Source: an uncultured Prevotellaceae bacterium (GTDB lineage: Bacteria; Bacteroidota; Bacteroidia; Bacteroidales; Bacteroidaceae). From it: a stretch of DNA of 19,922 nt. The notes under the pieces were generated by a model that saw nothing but the letters and a program-made list of their open reading frames with translations, was not told the DNA's origin and did no database searches. The position numbers and the translations under genes are program-made. How positions within the stretch are numbered: position 1 is the first letter of the stretch; each line of letters starts with the position of its first letter. Below are positions 12,985 through 19,922 of the stretch, in pieces. Where the stretch lies: NCBI GenBank assembly GCA_937891085.1, contig CALAEY010000049.1:1-19922 (forward strand), in the 5' to 3' direction.

Positions 12985-13404
12985 CTAACGAAGAATGTGC
13001 CTCAAGGCTATCACATAATAGCTGCAAGAGGCAGCCCGCAGAGAGAAAGCAGTGAGGGAACTTATCTCTCGATGGGAAAACTTGTGAATAGGTTGTTTGA
13101 TAAATGAGTAAAAAAGAAACTTGCCTGCTAAGCGTATCTTGGAGCCAAGTGGCTGTATGATGCGCTGCGGGCGTGTGTTACAAATGCGGTAGAGGTTGCT
13201 TAGATCTGTAAGAATAGCAGAAGAGTAAGGTTGCTCCTGCTTGCTCAAATCAGTTAGTCCGTCTGTACGATGTGCTTGTGCTGTCTCGTCTAAATAATGC
13301 GCCATGCTTTCTGCCACTCCTCCTGGCAGGGAAGAAGTGCCATCTTCAGCCCATCCAAAGGTCAGGAAGAGCAGCAGAAATGCAAAGCGCAGAAACTTTT
13401 TCAT
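12985..13404 (-). CDS. Small exported hypothetical protein, translationally coupled to aspS
   Basis: This 139-residue protein begins MKKFLRFAFLLLFLTFGWAEDG, a clear signal peptide with cleavage likely after Ala19. The rest is Ser/Thr-rich and later basic (RPQRIIQPLGSKIRLAGKFLF, 78-98). It has a final hydrophobic-basic stretch (CSYYVIALRHILR) and no recognisable catalytic motif. The ATG (13404-13402) overlaps the TGA of aspS (13403-13401) as ATGA, so translation depends on ribosomes finishing aspS. Small exported Bacteroidetes proteins with similar ends, of unknown role, come to mind, but I cannot name a family. It ends shortly before the inverted repeat ahead of the next minus-strand gene. 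Confidence 0.72.
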   Translation of the reverse strand: MKKFLRFAFLLLFLTFGWAEDGTSSLPGGVAESMAHYLDETAQAHRTDGLTDLSKQEQPYSSAILTDLSNLYRICNTRPQRIIQPLGSKIRLAGKFLFYSFIKQPIHKFSHREISSLTAFSLRAASCSYYVIALRHILR

Positions 13405-15158
13405 TCCTTGATATCCACTACAAGGTTGAGTTCATCCAGCTGCTTCTGCTCCAATGGGGCAGGGGCATCGAGCATCACGTCGCGGCCACTGTTGTTCTTT
13501 GGGAAGGCGATGCAGTCGCGGATGCTGTCGAGACCCGCGAAGATGCTTACCCAGCGGTCGAGTCCATAGGCCAAGCCTCCATGAGGAGGTGCGCCATACT
13601 TGAAGGCATTCATGAGGAAGCCGAACTGCTCCTCAGCCTTCTCTGGGGTGAAGCCAAGAATCTCAAACATCTTAGCCTGCAGCTTAGGGTCGTGGATACG
13701 AATAGAACCACCGCCAACCTCTACACCATTGCATACCATGTCGTAGGCATCGGCACGCACAGCAGCAGGATCGGTATCAAGCAGGGCGATATCCTCGTCC
13801 TTAGGATGCGTGAACGGATGGTGCATGGCCATGAGGCGGCCTTCCTCCTCGCTCCACTCGAACATAGGGAAGTCTACCACCCAAAGCAGGGCGAACTTAT
13901 TCTTGTCGCGAAGGCCGAGCTGGCTTGCCACTTCCAAACGAAGTTCGCAGAGCTGCTTGCGTGTCTTCATCACATCATCGCCGCTGAGGATAAGAATCAA
14001 ATCGCCAGGCTCGGCACCAAAGGCAGTCTTCATCTGCTGCAGCACCTCTTGGGTGTAGAACTTACCCACACTTGATTTCACATTGCCATCGGCTTCTACG
14101 CGGGCATAGACCATGCCCTTGGCACCTATCTGTGGGCGCTTCACAAACTCTGTGAGAGCATCCAGCTGCTTGCGGGTATAAGTGGCAGCCCCCTTGGCGC
14201 AGATACCGCCGATATAGGCTGCATTGTCGAACACGCTGAAGCCATAGCCCTTCATGACATCCATGAGCTCCACAAACTTCATGTCGAAGCGAAGGTCTGG
14301 CTTGTCGCTGCCGTAGTACTTCATGGCATCGGCCCAAAACATGCGCTGGAAAGGCTCTGTGAGCTCCACGCCACGAATCTCTTTGAACAGATGCTTCGCC
14401 ATGCCCTCAAAAAGCTCGATGATATCTTCCTGCTGAACGAAAGACATCTCGCAGTCTATCTGCGTGAACTCAGGCTGACGATCAGCGCGGAGATCCTCGT
14501 CGCGGAAGCACTTCACGATCTGGAAGTAGCGATCGAAACCAGAAACCATCAGCAGCTGCTTCAGCGTCTGTGGGCTCTGGGGCAAGGCATAGAACTGACC
14601 AGGATTCATGCGAGAAGGCACCACAAAGTCGCGTGCGCCCTCTGGAGTAGAGCCTATCAGCATAGGTGTCTCTACCTCAAGGAAGCCCTTGCTGTCGAGG
14701 TACTTGCGCACCTCCATCGTCATCTTATGGCGAAGCTCCAAGTTCTTACGCACTGCTGTGCGACGCAAGTCCAAGTAGCGGTATTTCATGCGCAGGTCGT
14801 CACCACCATCTGTGTTATCTTCGATGGTGAAGGGTGGGGTAAGGGCTGCATTCAGCACCTTGAGCTCATCAACGATGATCTCGATGTCACCCGTGGGCAG
14901 GTTCTTGTTCTTGTTGAATCGCTCATTCACCGAACCTATCACTTGAATGACAAATTCACGTCCTAACTTGTTGGCTTCTGCACAAAGCTCAGCATTCACT
15001 TCCTCATTGAACACCAACTGGGTGATACCATAGCGATCACGCAGATCCACGAAGGTCATGCCTCCCATCTTGCGTGTGCGCTGCACCCATCCAGCGAGTG
15101 TCACTTTCTTGTTTACATCAGAGAGACGAAGCTCTCCGCAAGTATTGGTTCTATACAT
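13401..15158 (-). CDS. aspS: Aspartate--tRNA ligase
   Basis: AspRS charges tRNA-Asp with aspartate using ATP. The 585-residue product has the full bacterial architecture. The N-terminal anticodon-binding OB fold contains GWVQRTRKMGGMTFVDLRDR (23-42). RYLDLRR (127-133) leads into the class II core. Motif 2 is FRDEDLRADRQPEFTQID (218-235), and motif 3 is GLAYGLDRW (528-536), followed by IAFPKNNSGRD. The bacterial GAD insert lies between motifs 2 and 3. The frame is open upstream to 15332, but that extension overlaps folD and the promoter; MYRTNTCGELRLSDV at 15158 is the standard start and length. It has its own promoter, although it follows folD on the same strand by 71 bases. Its stop overlaps the next gene. 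Confidence 0.98.
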   Translation of the reverse strand: MYRTNTCGELRLSDVNKKVTLAGWVQRTRKMGGMTFVDLRDRYGITQLVFNEEVNAELCAEANKLGREFVIQVIGSVNERFNKNKNLPTGDIEIIVDELKVLNAALTPPFTIEDNTDGGDDLRMKYRYLDLRRTAVRKNLELRHKMTMEVRKYLDSKGFLEVETPMLIGSTPEGARDFVVPSRMNPGQFYALPQSPQTLKQLLMVSGFDRYFQIVKCFRDEDLRADRQPEFTQIDCEMSFVQQEDIIELFEGMAKHLFKEIRGVELTEPFQRMFWADAMKYYGSDKPDLRFDMKFVELMDVMKGYGFSVFDNAAYIGGICAKGAATYTRKQLDALTEFVKRPQIGAKGMVYARVEADGNVKSSVGKFYTQEVLQQMKTAFGAEPGDLILILSGDDVMKTRKQLCELRLEVASQLGLRDKNKFALLWVVDFPMFEWSEEEGRLMAMHHPFTHPKDEDIALLDTDPAAVRADAYDMVCNGVEVGGGSIRIHDPKLQAKMFEILGFTPEKAEEQFGFLMNAFKYGAPPHGGLAYGLDRWVSIFAGLDSIRDCIAFPKNNSGRDVMLDAPAPLEQKQLDELNLVVDIKE

Positions 15159-15189
15159 AGCGTTAATTGTTGTTTTTCTAAATTTAGTG

Positions 15190-15221
15190 CGAAGATAATG
15201 CAAATTGAATGTAAAACCAAA
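15190..15221 (-). promoter_or_regulatory. Promoter for aspS
   Basis: On the minus strand, TTTG (15221-15218), a 20-base spacer, then TATCTTCG (15197-15190). The predicted start is about 25-30 bases before the ATG at 15158. It lies in the folD-aspS gap and allows aspS to be expressed apart from the rho-ffh-folD transcript. Confidence 0.65.
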
Positions 15222-15229
15222 ATTTATTC

Positions 15230-16111
15230 TCAATCGTAAATAGCTTTCTTTCCTGCCAGCAAGGTATTCTTCATCAATGAAACGATGGTCATTGGACCTA
15301 CGCCACCTGGCACAGGGGTAATGAATGAGCACTTTTGGGCGACCTCGTCAAACTTTACATCGCCATTCAGGCGGAAGCCCGACTTCTTCGTGGCATCTGG
15401 CACACGTGTGGTACCTACGTCAATGATCACAGCCCCTTCCTTTACCATGTCTGCAGTCACGAAGTTTGGTCTGCCGATAGCAGCAATGATGATATCTGCC
15501 TCTTGGCACTCCTTCACCAGATCTTTGCTATGGCTGTGACATACCGTCACCGTGGCATCACCAGGCTGAGCCTTGCGCATCATCAGAGCTGCCATTGGCT
15601 TGCCAACGATATTGCTACGGCCAAGCACTACACACTTCTTTCCACTGGTCTCGATCTGGTAGCGGCTCAGCAGCTCCAAGATGCCATTAGGCGTAGCTGA
15701 AACATAGCAAGGCAGTCCGATGTTCAGTCGGCCCACATTGATAGGGTGGAATCCATCTACATCCTTGCGGTAGTCAATGGCTTCTATCACTTTCTGCTCG
15801 GAGATATGCTTAGGCAGCGGAAGCTGAACGATGAAACCATCTACGTCGGCATCTTGGTTCAGTTCTTCCACCTTATTTAATAATACTTCCTCAGTGACAT
15901 CGGCCTCAAAACGGATGAGGGTGGACTTGAATCCACAGACCTCACAAGCCTTCACCTTGTTGGCCACATACGTTTCACTACCGCCGTCATGGCCCACCAA
16001 GATAGCAGCCAAATGAGGGCGCTTACCACCTGCTGCCACTATTTGCTCAACTTCAGCTGCAATCTCTTGTTTGATTTGCGCTGCTACTGCTTTCCCGTCG
16101 ATTAATTGCAT
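15230..16111 (-). CDS. folD: Bifunctional methylenetetrahydrofolate dehydrogenase / methenyltetrahydrofolate cyclohydrolase
   Basis: FolD converts 5,10-methylene-THF to 5,10-methenyl-THF and then to 10-formyl-THF, feeding purine and formyl-methionine synthesis. The 293-residue product is standard length. The substrate site motif SETYVANKVKAC (45-56) holds Tyr48 and the catalytic Lys52. FIVQLPLP (93-100) and KDVDGFHPINVG (116-127), with Asp119, follow. The NADP site is CVVLGRSNIVGKP (160-172), and the family signature PVPGGVGPMT is at 266-275. The ATG at 16111 is 19 bases below the ffh stop, so both are almost certainly on one transcript. Confidence 0.97.
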   Translation of the reverse strand: MQLIDGKAVAAQIKQEIAAEVEQIVAAGGKRPHLAAILVGHDGGSETYVANKVKACEVCGFKSTLIRFEADVTEEVLLNKVEELNQDADVDGFIVQLPLPKHISEQKVIEAIDYRKDVDGFHPINVGRLNIGLPCYVSATPNGILELLSRYQIETSGKKCVVLGRSNIVGKPMAALMMRKAQPGDATVTVCHSHSKDLVKECQEADIIIAAIGRPNFVTADMVKEGAVIIDVGTTRVPDATKKSGFRLNGDVKFDEVAQKCSFITPVPGGVGPMTIVSLMKNTLLAGKKAIYD

Positions 16112-16130
16112 ATCTTACTATTATTAAGTA

Positions 16131-17471
16131 TCATCTTCGCATTCCTGGCATGCCTTGCATCATGCCCTGCATCTTGGCTAATTTACTGCCAGTCACCATC
16201 TTCATCATCTTGCGTGTCTGGTCAAACTGCTTAATGAGACGGTTCACTTCCTGAATGTTCGTGCCGCTACCCTTGGCAATGCGCTGGCGGCGACTGCCAT
16301 TCAAAATCTCAGGGCGGGTGCGCTCCTCAGGTGTCATGGAGTAGATGATGGCCTCAATGCTCTTGAAGGCATTATCGTCGATATCCACATCCTTGATGGC
16401 TTTTCCTACACCAGGAATCATCGAAGCCAAATCCTTTAAGTTACCCATCTTCTTGATTTGCTGAATCTGAGACAGGAAGTCGTTGAAGTCGAATTGGTTC
16501 TTCTGAATCTTCTTCTGCAGACGCTTAGCCTCGGCCTCGTCATACTGCTCTTGCGCACGCTCCACCAATGAAACGATATCACCCATACCAAGAATACGAT
16601 CTGCCATACGTTCTGGGTGAAACTGGTCAATAGCTTCTAGTTTCTCACCCGTACCAACGAACTTGATCGGCTTGTTTACTACGGTGCGGATAGAGAGAGC
16701 AGCACCACCACGTGTATCACCATCAAGCTTGGTCAGTACCACGCCTGTGAAGTCCAAGCGCTCATTGAATTCTTTGGCTGTATTCACAGCATCTTGACCG
16801 GTCATGGAGTCCACTACAAAGAGGATTTCGTTCGGGTTGATACCATTCTTAATGGCCTCAATCTCGTTCATCATCTCCTCATCTACAGCTAGACGACCAG
16901 CGGTATCGACAATCACTACGTCGTAGTTATTTACCTTGGCTTCTTGGATGGCATTCTGAGCTATCTTCACAGGGTCTTTACTCCCTTCCTCTGTATAGAC
17001 AGGCACACCCACTTCGGCAGCCAGCACCTTCAGCTGTTCAATGGCAGCAGGGCGATAGACATCGCAAGCCACCAGCAGCGGACGCTTGTTGCGCTTAGTC
17101 TTCAGCATGCGTGCCAGCTTGCCTGTGAAGGTGGTCTTACCAGAACCTTGCAGACCAGACATAAGTATCACAGCCGGTTTTCCCTCCAAGTTGATGTCAG
17201 CAGTCTCACCACCCATCAACTGTGCCAACTCATCATGAACTATCTTCACCATCAGCTGGCTTGGCTTCACAGCAGTGAGCACGTTCTGTCCCAAAGCCTT
17301 CTGCTTCACCGTGTCAGTAAATGTCTTGGCAACCTTGTAGTTTACATCGGCATCAAGCAGTGCCTTACGCACGTCCTTAAGTGTCTCTGCTACATTGATT
17401 TCGGTGATTTTACCTTCACCCTTCAGTATCTTGAACGATCTTTCTAATCTTTCACTTAAATTGTCGAACAT
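16131..17471 (-). CDS. ffh: Signal recognition particle protein Ffh (SRP54)
   Basis: Ffh binds SRP RNA and signal sequences and delivers ribosomes to FtsY at the membrane. The 446-residue product has the helical N domain (1-90). The GTPase domain has P-loop GLQGSGKT (106-113), DVYRPAA (137-143), DTAGR (189-193) and TKLDGD (247-252). The Met-rich M domain (about 330-446) has GSGTNIQEVNRLIKQF (401-416) for RNA binding and the tail KMQGMMQGMPGMRR. The M domain is intact and of usual length. It lies 53 bases after rho, across a heptamer array, and 19 bases before folD. Confidence 0.98.
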   Translation of the reverse strand: MFDNLSERLERSFKILKGEGKITEINVAETLKDVRKALLDADVNYKVAKTFTDTVKQKALGQNVLTAVKPSQLMVKIVHDELAQLMGGETADINLEGKPAVILMSGLQGSGKTTFTGKLARMLKTKRNKRPLLVACDVYRPAAIEQLKVLAAEVGVPVYTEEGSKDPVKIAQNAIQEAKVNNYDVVIVDTAGRLAVDEEMMNEIEAIKNGINPNEILFVVDSMTGQDAVNTAKEFNERLDFTGVVLTKLDGDTRGGAALSIRTVVNKPIKFVGTGEKLEAIDQFHPERMADRILGMGDIVSLVERAQEQYDEAEAKRLQKKIQKNQFDFNDFLSQIQQIKKMGNLKDLASMIPGVGKAIKDVDIDDNAFKSIEAIIYSMTPEERTRPEILNGSRRQRIAKGSGTNIQEVNRLIKQFDQTRKMMKMVTGSKLAKMQGMMQGMPGMRR

Positions 17472-17473
17472 AA

Positions 17474-17515
17474 TTTTTAATTATGATTTATGAATTATAA
17501 ATTATGAGTTATCGT
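17474..17515. repeat. Heptanucleotide array in the rho-ffh spacer
   Basis: Six 7-base units (17474-17515) of plus-strand consensus TTATGAN: a first poor unit TTTTTAA, then TTATGAT, TTATGAA, TTATAAA, TTATGAG and TTATCGT. It fills most of the 53-base gap between the rho stop and the ffh start, showing that such arrays also occur between core genes. Confidence 0.75.
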
Positions 17516-17524
17516 CATTCTTCT

Positions 17525-19522
17525 TTAGCTATTGATATTTGTTAAGAACTCGTAGTTGTCCTTGGTGTTGTCCATCAACTGGTTCACCGTATTGATAGCT
17601 TCCAGCGCCGTCATGTCAGAGAGGTATTTGCGAGCCACCCACATACGGTCGAGGGTGTTCTTATCTTGCAGCAAGTCGTCACGACGCGTACTTGAAGCCA
17701 CCAAGTTGATGGATGGGAAGATGCGCTTGTTGCTCAATGAGCGATCGAGCTGCAACTCCATATTGCCTGTACCCTTGAACTCCTCGAAGATGACATCATC
17801 CATCTTAGAACCAGTCTCAGTGAGGGCAGTAGCGAGGATGGTCAACGAACCGCCACCTTCTATATTACGAGCAGCGCCGAAGAAGTTTTTTGGCTTGTGC
17901 AGCGCATTGGCATCTACACCACCTGAGAGCACCTTGCCAGAAGCAGGGGCCACCGTGTTGTAGGCACGTGCCAGACGAGTGATAGAGTCAAGGAAAATCA
18001 CAACGTCGTGTCCGCATTCTACTAGTCGCTTGGCTTTCTCCAGCACGATGTTGGCTATCTTCACGTGGCGCTCTGCAGGCTCGTCGAAAGTAGAGGCAAT
18101 CACCTCGGCATTCACGGTGCGGGCCATATCCGTCACTTCCTCTGGACGTTCATCAATCAGAAGTACAATCATGTAAACTTCAGGATGATTGGCTGCGATG
18201 GCATTGGCGATGTCCTTCATCAACGTGGTTTTACCAGTCTTTGGCTGCGCTACGATCAGAGCACGCTGTCCTTTGCCTATTGGGGTAAAGAGATCTACCA
18301 CGCGGGCAGAGCGTGAATCACGGCCATCATTGCGGCAGAGGATGAACTTCTCGTCAGGGAAGAGTGGGGTGAGGTGCTCGAAAGGTACACGGTCACGCAC
18401 ATACTGCGGATCCAAACCATTAATCTGCGAAACCTTCACCAATGGGAAATATTTCTCACCCTCCTTTGGCGGACGGATCACGCCTTCCACTACGTCACCT
18501 GTCTTCAGGCCGAAAAGCTTGATCTGTGACATTGATACATAGATATCATCGGGGGATGAGAGGAAGTTATAGTCTGAGGAACGAAGGAAACCATAGCCAT
18601 CAGGCATGATCTCCAGCACACCACCTCCAGAGAGAATGTCATTAAACTCATAAGGACGCATGCGTGTGTGAGGTTGCTGTGGCTGTGCTTGTTGCTGTGA
18701 TTGTGGCTGTGCCACTTCACGCTGTACATTATTGTTGTTACTATTATTATTGTTGTTAATGCGCTGACGTGGCTCACGCTCTGGGCGGTTTTGTTGCTGC
18801 TGAAGCACTTGATTGTTTTTCTCCAATCTGCGTTTGGTAGCTTCAAACTTACCAAGCAGTTCTGCAGGTACTGGCGCATTATTGTCCGTTGGGAGATCTT
18901 CAATAGGCACAAAGTCGTCTGTGGGCAGCAGTTCCTCAATCTTTGGAATCACCTCGTCCTTCGGAGCAGGTTTTTCGCTCTTCTTTGGCTGTTTGTCTTT
19001 TGCCTTGGCCTCAGACTTCACAGCCGCTTTCTCTTCTGTAGGCTTGGCTGCTTCATCATTCTTGCGAGGTCTGCCACGACGCTTAGCAGGAACGTTATCT
19101 TCTGCAGGAACGGTTAAAGGCCTTGCTGGTTCCAAACCTTCCTTCTGTACGTCGGCTTTCTCAACCTTTGTTTCAGGAGCAGGATTTTGAGCTGCTTGCG
19201 TTTCTGCTTTAGGAGTATTGTTGTTTTTGAAAGGAGAGGTGGCTGGCACTTCTGAGGCGTTGGTTTCTTGCTTGGTCACTTCGCCATTCTTATTGGCGGA
19301 AATCACCTTGTCGGTACCCTTAATGCGCTGACGCTTAGGCTTGGCAGCCTTTGCTTCGTCTTTCTGCACCTTTACAATAGCACGCGCCTCTGCTTGCTTG
19401 TCCAGTATTTCATAAACTAAGTCTTCCTTAGAAAAACTATTGATCTTCTTGATGTCCAACTCTTTTGCAATAGATTCGAGTTCAGACAATTCTTTGTCTA
19501 ATAATTCAGCTTTGTTATACAT
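17525..19522 (-). CDS. rho: Transcription termination factor Rho with long intrinsically disordered insert
   Basis: Rho is the hexameric RNA helicase that ends transcription. At 665 residues it is about 250 longer than the E. coli protein. Residues 1-50 are the Rho N-terminal helical domain. Residues about 55-290 are low complexity: Lys/Ala/Glu/Pro-rich, then an AT-hook-like KRRGRPRK (147-154), then Gln and Asn runs (239-285). The RNA-binding cold-shock domain (GVLEIMPDGYGFLRS, 301-315) follows. The ATPase core has Walker A AQPKTGKT (425-432), DERPEEVTDM (457-466), DSITRLARAYN (512-522), GGVDANALHKPKNFFGAARN (534-553) and EEFKGTGNMEL (580-590). In Bacteroides thetaiotaomicron, as I recall, the Rho disordered region drives phase separation and gut fitness. 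The ATG at 19522 lies about 90 bases below a near-perfect promoter. rho leads the rho-ffh-folD group. Confidence 0.98.
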   Translation of the reverse strand: MYNKAELLDKELSELESIAKELDIKKINSFSKEDLVYEILDKQAEARAIVKVQKDEAKAAKPKRQRIKGTDKVISANKNGEVTKQETNASEVPATSPFKNNNTPKAETQAAQNPAPETKVEKADVQKEGLEPARPLTVPAEDNVPAKRRGRPRKNDEAAKPTEEKAAVKSEAKAKDKQPKKSEKPAPKDEVIPKIEELLPTDDFVPIEDLPTDNNAPVPAELLGKFEATKRRLEKNNQVLQQQQNRPEREPRQRINNNNNSNNNNVQREVAQPQSQQQAQPQQPHTRMRPYEFNDILSGGGVLEIMPDGYGFLRSSDYNFLSSPDDIYVSMSQIKLFGLKTGDVVEGVIRPPKEGEKYFPLVKVSQINGLDPQYVRDRVPFEHLTPLFPDEKFILCRNDGRDSRSARVVDLFTPIGKGQRALIVAQPKTGKTTLMKDIANAIAANHPEVYMIVLLIDERPEEVTDMARTVNAEVIASTFDEPAERHVKIANIVLEKAKRLVECGHDVVIFLDSITRLARAYNTVAPASGKVLSGGVDANALHKPKNFFGAARNIEGGGSLTILATALTETGSKMDDVIFEEFKGTGNMELQLDRSLSNKRIFPSINLVASSTRRDDLLQDKNTLDRMWVARKYLSDMTALEAINTVNQLMDNTKDNYEFLTNINS

Positions 19523-19573
19523 ACATTAATGATGTGTGTTATTTTTTTAATGGGGATTTAAAAATCTTATAGA

Positions 19574-19590
19574 AGTTGCTCGATGCAACT
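19574..19590 (-). promoter_or_regulatory. Small hairpin in the rho leader
   Basis: AGTTGC (19574-19579) and GCAACT (19585-19590) are perfect complements around a 5-base loop, about 20 bases into the predicted rho transcript. On the transcript it is followed by TTCTATAAGATTTTTAAA. Because rho leaders are often sites of autoregulation in other bacteria, this could be relevant, but there is no direct sign of function. Confidence 0.35.
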
Positions 19591-19616
19591 AATAGTGATC
19601 TTTTGTAATTCGGATG

Positions 19617-19647
19617 CAAATTTACAAATAAAGGATTTAATTGCAAA
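19617..19647 (-). promoter_or_regulatory. Promoter for rho
   Basis: On the minus strand, TTTG (19647-19644), a 19-base spacer, then TAAATTTG (19624-19617). Both boxes match the Bacteroidetes sigma factor consensus exactly. The predicted start is near 19610, leaving a leader of about 88 bases before the ATG. Confidence 0.85.
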
Positions 19648-19654
19648 GAAAAAG

Positions 19655-19922
19655 TTATGAAAAAAGGTTGTCTTGGAGAAGCAATTTGGGAGAATTAACG
19701 CAGAAAGCACGTAAATAAAAGGCAAGTCGGGGAAAAACGAGGAAATTCAGTTTTAGGCTGAATGCAAATCTGGGAGGAATAAGGAAGTAGTTAGGTTTCT
19801 TATCCGTAACCCGCGAGACGGTCTTCGGAGCCAGTTAAACTTCGTTAATCGGACAGGCAAGATGGGACATAACGACGCACCTCTCACCACCCGTTTCTGA
19901 TTCCGCAAACTGCTATATTTTG
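19655..19922 (-). other. No intact gene; stop-interrupted open frame upstream of rho
   Basis: This stretch runs off the window edge. On the minus strand one frame is open from 19910 to a TAA at 19837-19835 (25 codons, ending MSHLACPINEV). It is open again for 59 codons (19834-19658, starting LAPKTVSRVTDKKPN) to a TAA at 19657-19655, just ahead of the rho promoter. There is no ATG in the second part. A hairpin ATTCAG (19745-19750) with CTGAAT (19758-19763) lies within it. The block near 19801-19890 is richer in G+C than the rho leader. It could be a gene remnant, an interspersed repeat, or an unrecognised RNA; I cannot decide. Confidence 0.35.

Noticed and set aside
13272..14075. Plus-strand frame (267 residues) opposite aspS
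   Set aside because: Antisense to conserved AspRS motif 3 and GAD sequence; no recognisable product.
15159..15332. Extended N-terminus for aspS
   Set aside because: It overlaps folD and the aspS promoter; AspRS homologues begin at MYRTN-like sequence.
19843..19910. Possible C-terminal fragment of a gene entering from the right edge
   Set aside because: The frame is closed upstream by a TAG at 19915-19913, so only 25 codons are open and no gene can enter from outside in this frame.

Overview
The window looks like Bacteroidales chromosome, most likely from the Prevotella group (genus inferred, not proven). The evidence is the promoter style (TTTG, 19 to 20 bases, then TAnnTTTG or a near match), the lack of Shine-Dalgarno sequences, a Rho factor with a very long low-complexity insert, and a VirE-type primase-helicase gene typical of this order.

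Layout. Bases 2-358 hold the 3' end of recX. Bases 416-5124 are an accessory cassette read rightward: an unrecognised 232-residue protein, a DUF5675 protein, a DUF3127 protein, an unrecognised 100-residue protein, and, overlapping its stop, a VirE-N/DUF3987 primase-helicase. After a strong terminator comes a 1618-residue DUF4011 SF1 helicase with a C-terminal PD-(D/E)xK nuclease (5220-10076), the best anti-phage defence candidate in the window, then a secreted SGNH/GDSL hydrolase (10181-10885). A convergent 62-residue membrane protein, an iron-type alcohol dehydrogenase (11317-12438) and an unrecognised 131-residue protein follow. From 19522 down to 12985, on the minus strand, is a housekeeping block: rho, ffh, folD, aspS and a small exported protein coupled to aspS by an ATGA overlap. 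aspS also has its own promoter. The last 400 bases are the rho leader and promoter plus a stretch with no intact gene.

The most unusual signal is not a gene. Degenerate tandem repeats with a strict 7-base period occur at six places (1291-1318, 1752-1815, 2107-2176, 3268-3455, 10078-10161, 17474-17515). Their sequences differ but the period is the same. Five lie in gene junctions, and two of those contain the stop codon of the upstream gene. The sixth forms the inverted ends of an in-frame insertion inside the primase-helicase gene. A 25-base direct repeat (5114-5138 and 10893-10917) brackets the helicase-nuclease and SGNH genes, and a double-palindrome element (2220-2373) precedes the 100-residue gene.

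The VirE and helicase genes are clearly richer in G+C than recX or rho by hand counts of sample lines. No integrase, transposase, tRNA, rRNA or CRISPR array was seen.
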